DNA of 64,000 nucleotides from Microbacterium sp. Marseille-Q6965 (GTDB lineage Bacteria; Actinomycetota; Actinomycetes; Actinomycetales; Microbacteriaceae): contig NZ_CAMGZA010000001.1 of the NCBI RefSeq assembly GCF_946151065.1, positions 620,001-684,000 on the forward strand, in the 5' to 3' direction. Both the position numbers and the translations under genes were made by a program. Of this stretch, positions 53,846 to 62,527 are shown in pieces; positions within the stretch are counted from its first letter, which is position 1; every line of letters begins with the position of its first letter. Below the pieces are notes generated by a model. That model was not told the origin of the DNA, ran no database searches, and was given only the letters and a program-made list of their open reading frames with translations.

Positions 53846-54379
53846 TCAGGCCGCGCCACCGCGGCGCCGGCGGTCGAGGAAGGCCACCGCGGCGTCGACG
53901 AGCGCATGCGGCGTCTCGGCGACGTCGAGCACGATTCCCGCCTCGTCCGGCTGCAGCGGTTCGAGTGAGTCGAACTGCGAGCGCAGCAGGACCGGCGGCA
54001 TGTACTCGTGGCTGCGGGAGTTCACCCGCGACCAGATCAGCTCGAACGACCCGTGCAGGTGCACGAACACCGTCCCAGGGGCGTCGGCGCGCAGCACGTC
54101 GCGGTACGCCCGGCGCAACGCCGAGCACACCACGACGATGCCGCGATCGCGACCCGATGCGAGCGTCGCGCCGATCGCGTGCAGCCAGGGCACGCGGTCC
54201 TCGTCCGTGAGCGGCACGCCCGACGCCATCTTCGCCACGTTCTCGGCCGAGTGCAGCCGGTCACCGTCGACGTAGCGCCCCCGGATCCGCTCGGCCAGCA
54301 TGTTCGCGATGGTCGACTTCCCCGCCCCCTGCACTCCCATGACGACGACGGGAGGGTACGACGAGGCCGGCGGCGTCAT
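53846..54379 (-). CDS. gntK: Gluconokinase-type carbohydrate kinase
   Basis: Phosphorylates gluconate, or a related aldonic acid, at C6 using ATP. The 177-residue protein has the P-loop GVQGAGKS at residues 15-22, then DGDRLHSAENVAKMASGVPLTDEDR and CSALRRAYRDVLR, the GntK signatures. The ATG at 54379 overlaps the stop of the last ABC permease (ATGA), so uptake and first activation are in one operon. The real substrate may be a gluconate isomer, given the rest of the locus. Confidence 0.92.
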   Translation of the reverse strand: MTPPASSYPPVVVMGVQGAGKSTIANMLAERIRGRYVDGDRLHSAENVAKMASGVPLTDEDRVPWLHAIGATLASGRDRGIVVVCSALRRAYRDVLRADAPGTVFVHLHGSFELIWSRVNSRSHEYMPPVLLRSQFDSLEPLQPDEAGIVLDVAETPHALVDAAVAFLDRRRRGGAA

Positions 54380-55245
54380 CCCTTCGTCGCTCCCGCGGTG
54401 AGCCCGGACACGATGTACTTCTGCGTGAACAGCGCGATGACCATGATGGGAATGGTCACGACGACCGCGGCCGCCATCAGGCCGCCCCAGTCGATGGACG
54501 CGTACCCGACGAAGTCGAAGATCGCGACCGGGAGCGTCTTCGTGCTCGCCCCCGAAAGCACGAGCGCGAACATGAAGTTGTTCCACGAGAAGATGAACGA
54601 CAGGATGCTGGCCGTGGCCACCCCCGGGATGGACAGCGGGAGCGTGATCCGCAGGAACGCGCCGATCGGCGTGAGCCCGTCCACCTGCGCCTGCTCCTCG
54701 AGCTCCTCCGGCAGGGAGTCGAAGAACGACATCATGATGTAGAGGATCAGCGGCAGCGAGACGAACATGTGCGAGAGCACGAGCGGCGTGTAGGTGCCGA
54801 CGACGCGCAGGTTCGCGAACACGAAGTACCACGGCACGAGCAGGCTCACGCCCGGGATCACGCGGGCGAGCAGCACGAGCACGGCCGACTTCTTCATCAC
54901 GAAGCGGCTCATCGAGTACGCGGCGGGCACGGCGAGCAGCAGGGACAGCGCCGTCGCCGCTGCCGCGACGAAGAGGCTGTTCCAGATGAACTGCAGGTAA
55001 TCGGCCTGGCCGAACACCGTCTCGTAATTGACCGTCGTCGGGGTGAAGACGAACGCCGCCTCGGAGTTGTAGATGTCGACGTTCGTCTTGAACGATGCGA
55101 GGACCATCCACACGATCGGTGCCAGGAAGGCCAGCGCCACGAGGACGAGCATGATGGCGCGGAAGGCCTTGTAGCCGCGACCACGAGGGCGCCGTCGCTG
55201 CAGCGGCGACGTGGTCGCCAGGAGGGAGGTTGCGGTCGAGGTCAT
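54376..55245 (-). CDS. Carbohydrate ABC transporter permease (MalG type)
   Basis: Inner-membrane permease of a CUT1 transporter, 289 residues with six spans. The EAA loop that contacts the ATPase is EEQAQVDGLTPIGAFLRITLP; the N-terminal span is followed by SFKTNVDIYN. It overlaps both the other permease and gntK by four bases. The ATPase gene is missing, so it must share an ATPase encoded elsewhere. Confidence 0.93.
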   Translation of the reverse strand: MTSTATSLLATTSPLQRRRPRGRGYKAFRAIMLVLVALAFLAPIVWMVLASFKTNVDIYNSEAAFVFTPTTVNYETVFGQADYLQFIWNSLFVAAAATALSLLLAVPAAYSMSRFVMKKSAVLVLLARVIPGVSLLVPWYFVFANLRVVGTYTPLVLSHMFVSLPLILYIMMSFFDSLPEELEEQAQVDGLTPIGAFLRITLPLSIPGVATASILSFIFSWNNFMFALVLSGASTKTLPVAIFDFVGYASIDWGGLMAAAVVVTIPIMVIALFTQKYIVSGLTAGATKG

Positions 55246-56168
55246 GAGACGGCGCTCTTCTTCCTGCGGATCGTGAGGAGCCAGATGCAGCCGATGATCA
55301 TCAGGAAGAAGATCACCAGCACGGTGGATGACTCCCCGTACTCGTTGTAGTCGAAGCTCAGCCCGTAGGCGTAGACGTTCAGCGTCTCGACCTCGTGGAA
55401 CGATCCGCCTCCCTTGCCCTTCGTGGCGTAGAGGATGTCGAACGTCTTCAGCGCGTCGATGCCGCGCAGCAGGATCGCGGTGATGAAGGTCGGCATCACC
55501 AGCGGGAACGTCACGTGCCAGAAGCGCTGCCAGGCGTTGGCGCCATCGACCCGCGCGGCCTCGTCGGGCTCGTCGGAGAGCGAGGTCAGGCCCGCCAGGA
55601 GGATGAGAACGACCATCGGCGTCCACTGCCAGATGTCGACGAACATGAGGGTGGGCAGCGCGGTGGCCTCCCCCGCGAGCCACGGCTGCGCGGGGATGCC
55701 GAACCACGACAGGAGCTGGTTGGCGAAGCCGATGGACGGTTCGAAGATGAGCCGCCACATCATGCCCACCGCGACGGGCGTCGCGACGAGCGGCAGGAGG
55801 ATGATGATGCGGACGAGGCCCTGGCCGCGGAACGGTCGCCACAGCAGCAGCGCGATCAGCATGCCGAGGGTCATCTCGACGGCGAGCGCCCCGAAGGTGA
55901 AGATGGCCGTGCGGAGGACGGCGGGCCAGAAGCGGTCGGTGTCGCCGAGGATCTCGACATAGTTGTCGATGCCGATGAAGTCGTGCTCCGCGCGGATCGA
56001 CCCAGACGCGTCCGTGAGGCTGAGGTACACGGTCCACGCGAGTGGGAACACGAGCAGCATGGCCACGAACACCATGGCGGGGGCCGCGAGCACCCACTTC
56101 CGGTGATGGTTCGCCCACGCCGAGAAGGACGGCTGCGTCCTGGCGCGGGGTGCGGTCGTTGTCGTCAT
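55242..56168 (-). CDS. Carbohydrate ABC transporter permease (MalF type)
   Basis: The partner CUT1 permease, 308 residues with six spans. The first span is residues 27-48 (LAAPAMVFVAMLLVFPLAWTVY) and the EAA loop is EAARVDGANAWQRFWHVTFP. The ATG at 56168 has GGAGAGA upstream. The binding-protein gene lies 94 bases upstream. Confidence 0.93.
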   Translation of the reverse strand: MTTTTAPRARTQPSFSAWANHHRKWVLAAPAMVFVAMLLVFPLAWTVYLSLTDASGSIRAEHDFIGIDNYVEILGDTDRFWPAVLRTAIFTFGALAVEMTLGMLIALLLWRPFRGQGLVRIIILLPLVATPVAVGMMWRLIFEPSIGFANQLLSWFGIPAQPWLAGEATALPTLMFVDIWQWTPMVVLILLAGLTSLSDEPDEAARVDGANAWQRFWHVTFPLVMPTFITAILLRGIDALKTFDILYATKGKGGGSFHEVETLNVYAYGLSFDYNEYGESSTVLVIFFLMIIGCIWLLTIRRKKSAVS

Positions 56169-56262
56169 GGTCTCTCCAGAACGCTCGCTGACGGGCGTGG
56201 GGATGGCGGTGGTGCGCCGGTCGTGCCCCGACGCACCACCGCCGGTGTCGACGGAGGGCCGC

Positions 56263-57561
56263 TCAGTCGTTCTCGTCGTCGAGGAACGCCTGGAACTCCG
56301 TCTGCGCCTGCTCGATGGCGGCCTCGACGTCACCCCCGGTGATCGCGACCACGATCGGAGCGCCGACGATCTCACGCGCCTCGGCGACCGAGACCACGCG
56401 CGGGCGGTCGTAGCCGACACCCGTCTCCGAGCCGATCGCGATCGCCTCGGCGAGCTGCGGCGGGAAGCTCGACACGCCCTCCGGGTTCTCCCACACCGAG
56501 GCGCGGGCCGCGGGCACGCCCGCCGTCTGCACCTCGAGGGTCATCTCGGGGCTGGTCAGCCACTTGACGAAGTCGAACGCGAGGTCCTGCTTCTGCGAGG
56601 CACTGTTGATGCCGAGCGCCCAGGACGGGACGTTGTAGGGCACGGAGCCGGCGGGCCCCGCGGGGAACGGCGCGAAGCCGACGGACTCGGAGACCGTCGA
56701 GTTCTCGGCCTCGGTGAGGTTCTTGTACAGGCTCGACGCGTCGGTGTAGAACGCGACCTGGCCCTGCGCGAACAGGGCAGCGGCGTCCGGCCAGCTCATG
56801 TCCGTGGAGACGTTGTCGGGACCGTACTGGCCGATGAGCCGCCCGTACAGCTCGTAGGCCTCGACCGCGGCGTCGCTGTCGACGGTCGCCTCGGTGGCGT
56901 CTTCGTTCGTGAAGTCACCGCCCATGCTGTACAGGAAGCTCGAGAACTGCGTCACGGCCGCGGATGCGCCCGTGCGGGCCACGAAGCCCGCCATCTCGCC
57001 CTGTTCCTTGATCTGCTTCGCGGCGGCCTCGAGCTCTTCGAGGGTCTCGGGCACCGCGATGCCGAGGTTCTCCAGCACATCGGTGCGGTAGTACAGCACC
57101 TCCTGCTCGGTGATGATCGGCACGCCCATCACGGCGTCGTCGTGCGTGACGGCCGCCACGGGGGCCTCCTGGAAGTCGCTCCAGTCCCACTCCTCGTCGG
57201 CGGAGACGTAGTCGGTGAGGTCGGCCAGGTAGCCGTTCTGGGCGAACAGCTTGCCCTCTTGGAGGGGGCGGTACATCATCACGTCGATCTCGTCGGTGCC
57301 CGCGTTGAGCTTGACGTTGTACTGGTCCGAGAGCTGGTCCTCCCCGAGCTGAGTGACCTCGACGGTGACCCCCTCGTTGGCCTCCTCGAACTCGGCGATC
57401 TTCTCCTTGACGATGTCCGTCCAGACGTGGTTCGCGAGGGTCACGCGCAGCACCTGCGAGCCGCCGTCCCCCTCGCCGCCGCCGGAGCATCCGGCGAGTC
57501 CGGTCACGAGCACGGCGGCCGCGGCCGTCGCCGTCGAGACCCTGATCCAACGATGCGTCAT
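56263..57561 (-). CDS. Sugar-binding lipoprotein of the ABC transporter
   Basis: Extracytoplasmic solute-binding protein, family 1 type, 432 residues. The lipobox TGLAGC puts the lipid-anchored cysteine at residue 25. KIAEFEEANEGVTVEV, GVPIITEQEVLYYRTDVLENLG and SLYKNL are typical of sugar-binding members. The ATG at 57561 has GGGAGA upstream. It heads the transporter-gntK operon and is divergent from the SDR gene, with a regulator site in the 161-base gap. The substrate is not known; the nearby enzymes point to a sugar acid or its oligomer. Confidence 0.92.
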   Translation of the reverse strand: MTHRWIRVSTATAAAAVLVTGLAGCSGGGEGDGGSQVLRVTLANHVWTDIVKEKIAEFEEANEGVTVEVTQLGEDQLSDQYNVKLNAGTDEIDVMMYRPLQEGKLFAQNGYLADLTDYVSADEEWDWSDFQEAPVAAVTHDDAVMGVPIITEQEVLYYRTDVLENLGIAVPETLEELEAAAKQIKEQGEMAGFVARTGASAAVTQFSSFLYSMGGDFTNEDATEATVDSDAAVEAYELYGRLIGQYGPDNVSTDMSWPDAAALFAQGQVAFYTDASSLYKNLTEAENSTVSESVGFAPFPAGPAGSVPYNVPSWALGINSASQKQDLAFDFVKWLTSPEMTLEVQTAGVPAARASVWENPEGVSSFPPQLAEAIAIGSETGVGYDRPRVVSVAEAREIVGAPIVVAITGGDVEAAIEQAQTEFQAFLDDEND

Positions 57562-57630
57562 TGCATCTCCCTTCATCGGGTGTGTGCCCGCGAGTGGACG
57601 GACACGCTGTGGTGCAGATCGGATAACCCC

Positions 57631-57648
57631 TATAAGTAACACTAATAT
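57631..57648. promoter_or_regulatory. Putative FadR-type operator 1, transporter/SDR divergent region
   Basis: The core TAAGTAACACTAATA (57633-57647) contains the GT-N3-AC pattern recognised by FadR-subfamily GntR regulators. It overlaps probable -10 elements on both strands: TAATAT (57643-57648) towards the SDR gene and TAGTGT on the minus strand (57644-57639) towards the transporter. A copy with 12 of 15 matching bases is at 61433-61447. Confidence 0.65.
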
Positions 57649-57722
57649 GCGAAGGAGGCGCAAGTCACCATCGCATCTCGTCTCATCCGGGAGCAGTCCC
57701 CCACCTTTCAAGGAGGCTCATC

Positions 57723-58532
57723 GTGGAGCTCGATCTGACCGGCCAGGTCGCCATCGTCACCGGCGTCGGCAAGGGAATCGGACGGGAGATCGTCCTCACC
57801 CTCGCGCGCGAGGGGGTGACCACCGTCTCGCTGGATCTCGACCGAGACGACCTGGCGAGCCTGGCCCGGGAGCTGGACGAGATCGGGGGCACGCACGCCG
57901 AGTACGACTGCGACGTGCGCGACGCGGCCCGCATCCGGGAGATCGTCGCCGATGTCGATGTCCGCTTCGGGCGCATCGACACGCTCGTGAACAACGCCGG
58001 CGTCGGCGGCGACGGCTACGTCGCCGAGCTCGGGGAGAGGGCGTGGGACCTCTGCTTCGACGTCAACGTGAAGGGCACGTTCCTCACCTGCCAGGCCGTC
58101 CTCCCCGTCATGAAGCGACAGCGCCGCGGTCGGATCATCAACGCGGCCTCGTTCGCCGCGATCGTCCCGATCGTCGGCGCGGCCGCGTACGCGGGATCGA
58201 AGTCCGCCGTGACCCAGTTCACCCGCGCCCTTGCCGGAGAGGTGGGGCCGTGGAACATCACGGCCAACGCGTACGCGCCCGGCATGATCCCCACGACGCT
58301 CAACCACTTCACGGAGCGTGAGGAGGCTGAGCAGGCCCGACTGCTCGACACCCTGACGCTGCGCAGCTGGGGCCAGAAGTCGGACATCGCGAACCTCGTC
58401 TGTTTCCTGGCCTCGGACCAGGCCCGATACATTACGGGTACGTTGATCGACATCAGCGGCGGGAAGCTCGCGACGCAGGTTCCGCGCCTCGCCTACGAAC
58501 GCGCCGCCGCCGAGGGCCTCGATGCCCTCTGA
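57723..58532 (+). CDS. SDR-family NAD(P)-dependent dehydrogenase
   Basis: A short-chain dehydrogenase of 269 residues. The cofactor motif TGVGKGIG is at 13-20, NNAG at 90-93, and the catalytic residues are Ser143, Tyr156 and Lys160 (YAGSK). Asp38 at the end of the second strand (VSLDLD) suggests preference for NAD. The GTG at 57723 has AAGGAGG upstream. With gluconokinase and the later dehydrogenases it could oxidise or reduce a hydroxyl of a sugar acid; the exact step is unknown. The regulator gene follows after 25 bases. Confidence 0.92.
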   Translation: MELDLTGQVAIVTGVGKGIGREIVLTLAREGVTTVSLDLDRDDLASLARELDEIGGTHAEYDCDVRDAARIREIVADVDVRFGRIDTLVNNAGVGGDGYVAELGERAWDLCFDVNVKGTFLTCQAVLPVMKRQRRGRIINAASFAAIVPIVGAAAYAGSKSAVTQFTRALAGEVGPWNITANAYAPGMIPTTLNHFTEREEAEQARLLDTLTLRSWGQKSDIANLVCFLASDQARYITGTLIDISGGKLATQVPRLAYERAAAEGLDAL

Positions 58533-58557
58533 TCGCCCACCACTCCAAAGGACGCCC

Positions 58558-59295
58558 ATGGTCGACCCCGCACGGCGCGACAGCACCAGCGCACAGCGAC
58601 GCGCCCGCATGGGCGGAGGCCTGTACGCGCACGTGTTCCAGGCGCTCGGCCAGGAGATCATCGACGGCACGCTCCCGGTCGGCAGCATCGTGTTCGCCGA
58701 GCAGATCTCGGAGCGCTTCGGCGTCTCGCGCTCGGTCGTGCGCGAGAGCCTGCGCTCGCTCGCCTCGATGGGCCTGCTGGAGTCACGGCCGCAGGTCGGC
58801 ACGCGGGTGCTGCCCCGCGAGCGCTGGGATCTGCTGAACCCCCACGTCGTGCATTGGCGCTCGCAGGGCCATGGCTATCGGGAGCAGATGCGCGAGCTGC
58901 TCGAGCTGCGACTGGGGCTCGAGCAGGTGGCGGCGCGCTTTGCCAGCGAGCGCATGAGCCCCGAACAGGCGCAGCAGCTCATCGCCGCGGCCGACGGCAT
59001 GGGCGCCGCGATGCACGAACTGCACGACCTCCGCGCCTACTTCGACGCCGACGCGACGTTCCACCGGCTCCTGCTCGAAGGCACGGGGAACCCCGTCATC
59101 GCGCAGCTGTCGGACACCATCGGCGCCACGCTCCACGCGAGGGCGGTGGACACCCGGCCCGGCATGCACGACATCACCGAGACGTCGCTGACGACGCACC
59201 GCGAGCTTGCGCACGCCATCGCCGAGAGGGACACCGAGCGGGCCGAACAGCTCGCGCGCGCGCTCGTCACCGACACGCTCGACGAGTTCTCCTGA
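58558..59295 (+). CDS. FadR-subfamily GntR regulator (FCD domain)
   Basis: A 245-residue regulator, probably of the whole locus. N-terminal winged helix: YAHVFQALGQEIIDGTLPVG and SEQISERFGVSRSVVRESLR type sequence (here FAEQISERFGVSRSVV), then a C-terminal FCD ligand domain with metal-binding His and Asp positions (FDADATFHRLLLEGTGN and TTHRELAHAIAERD). Such regulators sense sugar acids such as gluconate or galactonate. The ATG at 58558 has AAAGGA upstream. A hairpin follows the stop. Confidence 0.92.
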   Translation: MVDPARRDSTSAQRRARMGGGLYAHVFQALGQEIIDGTLPVGSIVFAEQISERFGVSRSVVRESLRSLASMGLLESRPQVGTRVLPRERWDLLNPHVVHWRSQGHGYREQMRELLELRLGLEQVAARFASERMSPEQAQQLIAAADGMGAAMHELHDLRAYFDADATFHRLLLEGTGNPVIAQLSDTIGATLHARAVDTRPGMHDITETSLTTHRELAHAIAERDTERAEQLARALVTDTLDEFS

Positions 59296-59332
59296 TCCAC
59301 GGGGCCGGCGCCTTCGACGCCGTCCCCGTGGA
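59296..59332. terminator. Hairpin between the GntR and zinc dehydrogenase genes
   Basis: TCCACGGGG (59296-59304) pairs with CCCCGTGGA (59324-59332), with an extra inner GC-rich pairing. It sits between convergent genes. Confidence 0.6.
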
Positions 59333-59337
59333 GCCGT

Positions 59338-60375
59338 TCAGGAGAAGACCATGACGCTCTTGATGTTGCGGCCGGACTCCATCGCCTCGAAGGCCTCCTC
59401 CCACTCCTCCAGCGGGTAGACGCCGCCGAGCACGCGGTCGGTCTCGAGGCGCCCGCTCGAGAAGAGCGACAGCACGGCCTCCCAGGTCGTCCAGGTGTGC
59501 GAGAACGACCCGGCGAGGGTCACGGCCTTCGCCACGAGGGGATCGAGACTGAACCCGAGCGGCTGCGGTCCCCAGCCCACCTTGACGATGGTCCCGTACG
59601 GACGCACCAGCTCGAGGCCCTGCTGCAGCGCGATGCTGACCCCCGTTGCGTCGATGACGACGTGGGCGCCCAGGCCGTCGCCGAGACCCCGCACGAACTC
59701 CGCCGCATCCTGAGAGGTGATGTCGATCGTGTGGTCGACGCCGAGGTCCCGCGCCTTCGCCAGGCGTGCGGCGTCGATTCCGGTGCCGAGCATGACGATC
59801 GTTCCCGCGCCGCGCAGCCGCGCCATCTGCGCCGTCAACTGTCCGATCGTGCCCGCCCCCTGCACGACGACGAGATCGCCGGGCTTGATGTCGGTGCGCT
59901 CGACCACCGCGGTGTACGCGACGGCAAAGGGTTCCGTCATGGCAGCCTGCTCGAAGCTGACGTTGTCGGGGATGCGGTGCAGGACGCGGGGCTCCGCGAG
60001 CAGCAGTTCGCCGAACGCCCCATCGCGCATGGCCCCGTACCCCTCGCGCTGCGGGCAGAGGTTGTATCGCCCCGTGCGGCACAGCGCGCAGACGCCGCAG
60101 ATCTTCGCCGCCGTCTCGCACACCACCCGATCCCCCACCCGCCACTGCGTCACGTCGTCCGCGACGGCGGCGATGACGCCCGCGGTCTCGTGGCCGAGCA
60201 CGAGGGGCAGCGTGATGTCCCAGCTCTGCCCGTTGCGCCACATGTGCACGTCGGAGCCGCACACGCCGACGGCGCGCGCGGCGACGAGCACGTGGCCCGG
60301 CTCGAGCTGAGGGGCCGGGACGTCGCGGAGCTCGACGGCACCATCCTCGAGCGCGTACTTGACGAGCGCCTTCAT
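59338..60375 (-). CDS. Zinc-dependent alcohol/polyol dehydrogenase (MDR family)
   Basis: A medium-chain dehydrogenase of 345 residues. Catalytic zinc ligands are Cys39 (GVCGSDVH) and His62-Glu63 (GHE); structural zinc cysteines are 93, 96, 99 and 107. The cofactor motif is GAGTIGQ. It resembles sorbitol, L-threonine 3- or sugar-acid 5-dehydrogenases, which cannot be separated by eye. It overlaps the TIM-barrel gene by four bases, so the two are translated together. Confidence 0.92.
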   Translation of the reverse strand: MKALVKYALEDGAVELRDVPAPQLEPGHVLVAARAVGVCGSDVHMWRNGQSWDITLPLVLGHETAGVIAAVADDVTQWRVGDRVVCETAAKICGVCALCRTGRYNLCPQREGYGAMRDGAFGELLLAEPRVLHRIPDNVSFEQAAMTEPFAVAYTAVVERTDIKPGDLVVVQGAGTIGQLTAQMARLRGAGTIVMLGTGIDAARLAKARDLGVDHTIDITSQDAAEFVRGLGDGLGAHVVIDATGVSIALQQGLELVRPYGTIVKVGWGPQPLGFSLDPLVAKAVTLAGSFSHTWTTWEAVLSLFSSGRLETDRVLGGVYPLEEWEEAFEAMESGRNIKSVMVFS

Positions 60376-61382
60376 CGTGCGGCCGCCCTTCCCGTGGCCC
60401 GTGCGTCCTCATCGAGGGCCGGGCGGGCCAGGCTCGGCAGGCCGGCGGCGGCGCGCGCCTCCTCCTGCTTCTCGACGCGGACGGCGGTCGACCCGCCGAA
60501 GTACCGATCGCGCGCCTCGCGCAGGAACAGCACCGACTCGTGCATCTCGGACATGCCGTTGACGCCGTCCTCGATACTGATCCAGCCGTCGTAACCGGCC
60601 TCAGCGAGGGTGCGGAAGATGCGGGGGTAGTCGTTCATCCCCTGACCGATCACGCCGTGCTGCAGCGCGGGCGAGTAGCCGATCGTGCCGTCGGCCTGCC
60701 GGAGGTCGGCGAGGCTCGTGCCGGGGGCGAGGAAGCGGTCGGAGGCCTGCATCGTCACGACGCGGTCGACGACGAGGTCGAGGAAGTCGGCGGAGTCCTC
60801 GCCCGCCACGATGGCGTTCGAGGGGTCGTACTGCACGCCGAAGTGGACACGGTCGTCGATGGCCCCGACGATCTCCAGGAAGACGTCGGCCCGCTGGGCG
60901 AACTCGACGTAGGCCCAGGAGCCGTCCTTGTAGTGGTTCTCCATGGCGAGCGTGACGTCCATCTCGCGAGCGATGGGCAGCAGCCGCTGGTAGGCGTCGA
61001 CGACGTACCCAATCCCCTCCTCGCGCGTGATCTCGGGGTGCTTCTGCCCCGAGAGCACGCGCGCGCTGGCGCCCGGCCCGCCCAGATGGCGTGCGTAGCG
61101 CATGATCTCGACCTGGCGATCGAACTCCGCCGACCGCACGGACGGGTCGGGGTGGGTGAAGTCGGGCGAGGTGCACAGCATCGGCATCTCGAACCCCTCC
61201 TTCGCGAGCGCTTCCCCGATGGCGTCGAGGTAATCGTCGTCGCTCTGCCAGAACATGCCCGAGTAGAGCTCGAGCCCGTCGGCGGGAAGGGACGCCGCCT
61301 TCTCGATCCACTCGAACACGGTCATCGTGCGCGAATCGCTCAGCGCGGCCAGGTCCCCCTTCGGGAAGACGCTGATTCTCAT
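60372..61382 (-). CDS. Sugar phosphate isomerase/epimerase (TIM barrel)
   Basis: A 336-residue xylose isomerase-like TIM barrel. Likely metal ligands are the Glu in LAMENHYKDG, the Asp in VQYDPSNA and the Glu in WISIEDGVNG. The last 40 residues are a charged, Ala/Arg-rich tail. Family members isomerise or epimerise keto-sugars, sugar acids or their phosphates; the substrate is unknown. The ATG at 61382 has AAAGAGG upstream. It is divergent from the Ldh2-type gene with a regulator site between them. Confidence 0.85.
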   Translation of the reverse strand: MRISVFPKGDLAALSDSRTMTVFEWIEKAASLPADGLELYSGMFWQSDDDYLDAIGEALAKEGFEMPMLCTSPDFTHPDPSVRSAEFDRQVEIMRYARHLGGPGASARVLSGQKHPEITREEGIGYVVDAYQRLLPIAREMDVTLAMENHYKDGSWAYVEFAQRADVFLEIVGAIDDRVHFGVQYDPSNAIVAGEDSADFLDLVVDRVVTMQASDRFLAPGTSLADLRQADGTIGYSPALQHGVIGQGMNDYPRIFRTLAEAGYDGWISIEDGVNGMSEMHESVLFLREARDRYFGGSTAVRVEKQEEARAAAGLPSLARPALDEDARATGRAAAR

Positions 61383-61430
61383 GGCAACCTCTTTGTCGGT
61401 GACTTGACGCGGGATGATCCGCCCACATCT

Positions 61431-61448
61431 AATAAGTAATACCTATAC
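61431..61448. promoter_or_regulatory. Putative FadR-type operator 2, isomerase/dehydrogenase divergent region
   Basis: The core TAAGTAATACCTATA (61433-61447) matches operator 1 at 12 of 15 positions, including GT-N3-AC. It is immediately upstream of a TACGAT hexamer (61446-61451) that could be the -10 of the Ldh2-type gene. Confidence 0.65.
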
Positions 61449-61489
61449 GATCATTCGTCATCGTGGCAAGGAAGCCGAAGGGAACGCCA

Positions 61490-62527
61490 ATGCCGATCGC
61501 CGCCGACCGCCTGCGTGAATGGGTCACCGCCCTGCTGGTGACCTGGTCGTACGCCCCGGACGACGCCGCCTACATCGCGGACACGCTCGTCGACGCCAAT
61601 CTGCGCGGCGTCGACTCCCACGGCGTCATTCGCCTCGGCGCATATCGCGCCCGCCTCGAGGCCGGCCTCGTCAGCGCCACCGCGCAGCCGATCGTCACGC
61701 GGACCGGTGCCACCGCCCGCGTGGACGCGAACGGGGCGGCGGGGCAGATCGCGGCTCGCACCGCGACGGAGACGGCGCGCGACGCGGCCCGCGAGCACGG
61801 TGTCGCCGCCGTCGCCGTGCACAACAGCGCCCATTTCGGCGCCGCCGGCTACTACGCGCGCGCCCTCGCCGCCGAGGGCCTCATCGGGGTGGTCGTGTCG
61901 AACTCGGAGCCCGTGGTGGTTCCCTTCGGGGGCCGAGACCCGCTCTTCGGCACCAATCCCCTCGCCTTCGCCGCCCCCACGAGCGGCGCCCCCCTCAGCC
62001 TCGACATGGCCACCAGCACCTCCGCCATGGGCAAGGTGCTCGTCGCGCGAGCCGACGGGCGCGAGGTGCCCCCTGACTGGGGCGTGGATGCGTCGGGCGC
62101 GCCGACGACCGACCCCCACGAGATCCGCGCCCTGCTGCCGGCCGGCGGCCCCAAGGGCTACGCACTCGGCTTCCTCGTCGAGGTGCTCGGCGGCGTGCTG
62201 ACGGGGGCCGCCGTCACCCACGGCATCGGCAACATGTACTCCGACTTCGAACGCCCGCAGGACGTCGGCCACTTCATGATCGCCATCGACATCTCCCGCT
62301 TCATCCCCCCGGCCGACTTCCTCGCGCGCATGGACGCCCTCGCCGCCGAGGCACGCGCCATCGCCCCCGCACCGGGGTTCGACGCCGTCCTCGTGCCTGG
62401 TGAACCCGAGGAACGGGCGCGCGACACGCGCACCGCCGACGGCGTGCCGCTGCCCGCCGCCACGATCGAGGAGCTCCGCGCCCTCGGCGCCGCGGCCGGC
62501 GTGGCGTTCCCGGAGGCACAGGCATGA
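61490..62527 (+). CDS. Ldh2/malate-type 2-hydroxyacid dehydrogenase
   Basis: An NAD(P)-dependent dehydrogenase of the malate/L-lactate (Ldh_2) family, 345 residues. N-terminal RGVDSHGVIRLGAYRARLEAG, HFGAAGYYA with the catalytic His, and FGTNPLAFAAP are the family blocks. The family includes 2,3-diketo-L-gulonate reductase (YiaK), ureidoglycolate and sulfolactate dehydrogenases. The ATG at 61490 has GAAGGGA upstream; an upstream in-frame start at 61463 has none. The next gene overlaps the stop (ATGA). Confidence 0.9.
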   Translation: MPIAADRLREWVTALLVTWSYAPDDAAYIADTLVDANLRGVDSHGVIRLGAYRARLEAGLVSATAQPIVTRTGATARVDANGAAGQIAARTATETARDAAREHGVAAVAVHNSAHFGAAGYYARALAAEGLIGVVVSNSEPVVVPFGGRDPLFGTNPLAFAAPTSGAPLSLDMATSTSAMGKVLVARADGREVPPDWGVDASGAPTTDPHEIRALLPAGGPKGYALGFLVEVLGGVLTGAAVTHGIGNMYSDFERPQDVGHFMIAIDISRFIPPADFLARMDALAAEARAIAPAPGFDAVLVPGEPEERARDTRTADGVPLPAATIEELRALGAAAGVAFPEAQA

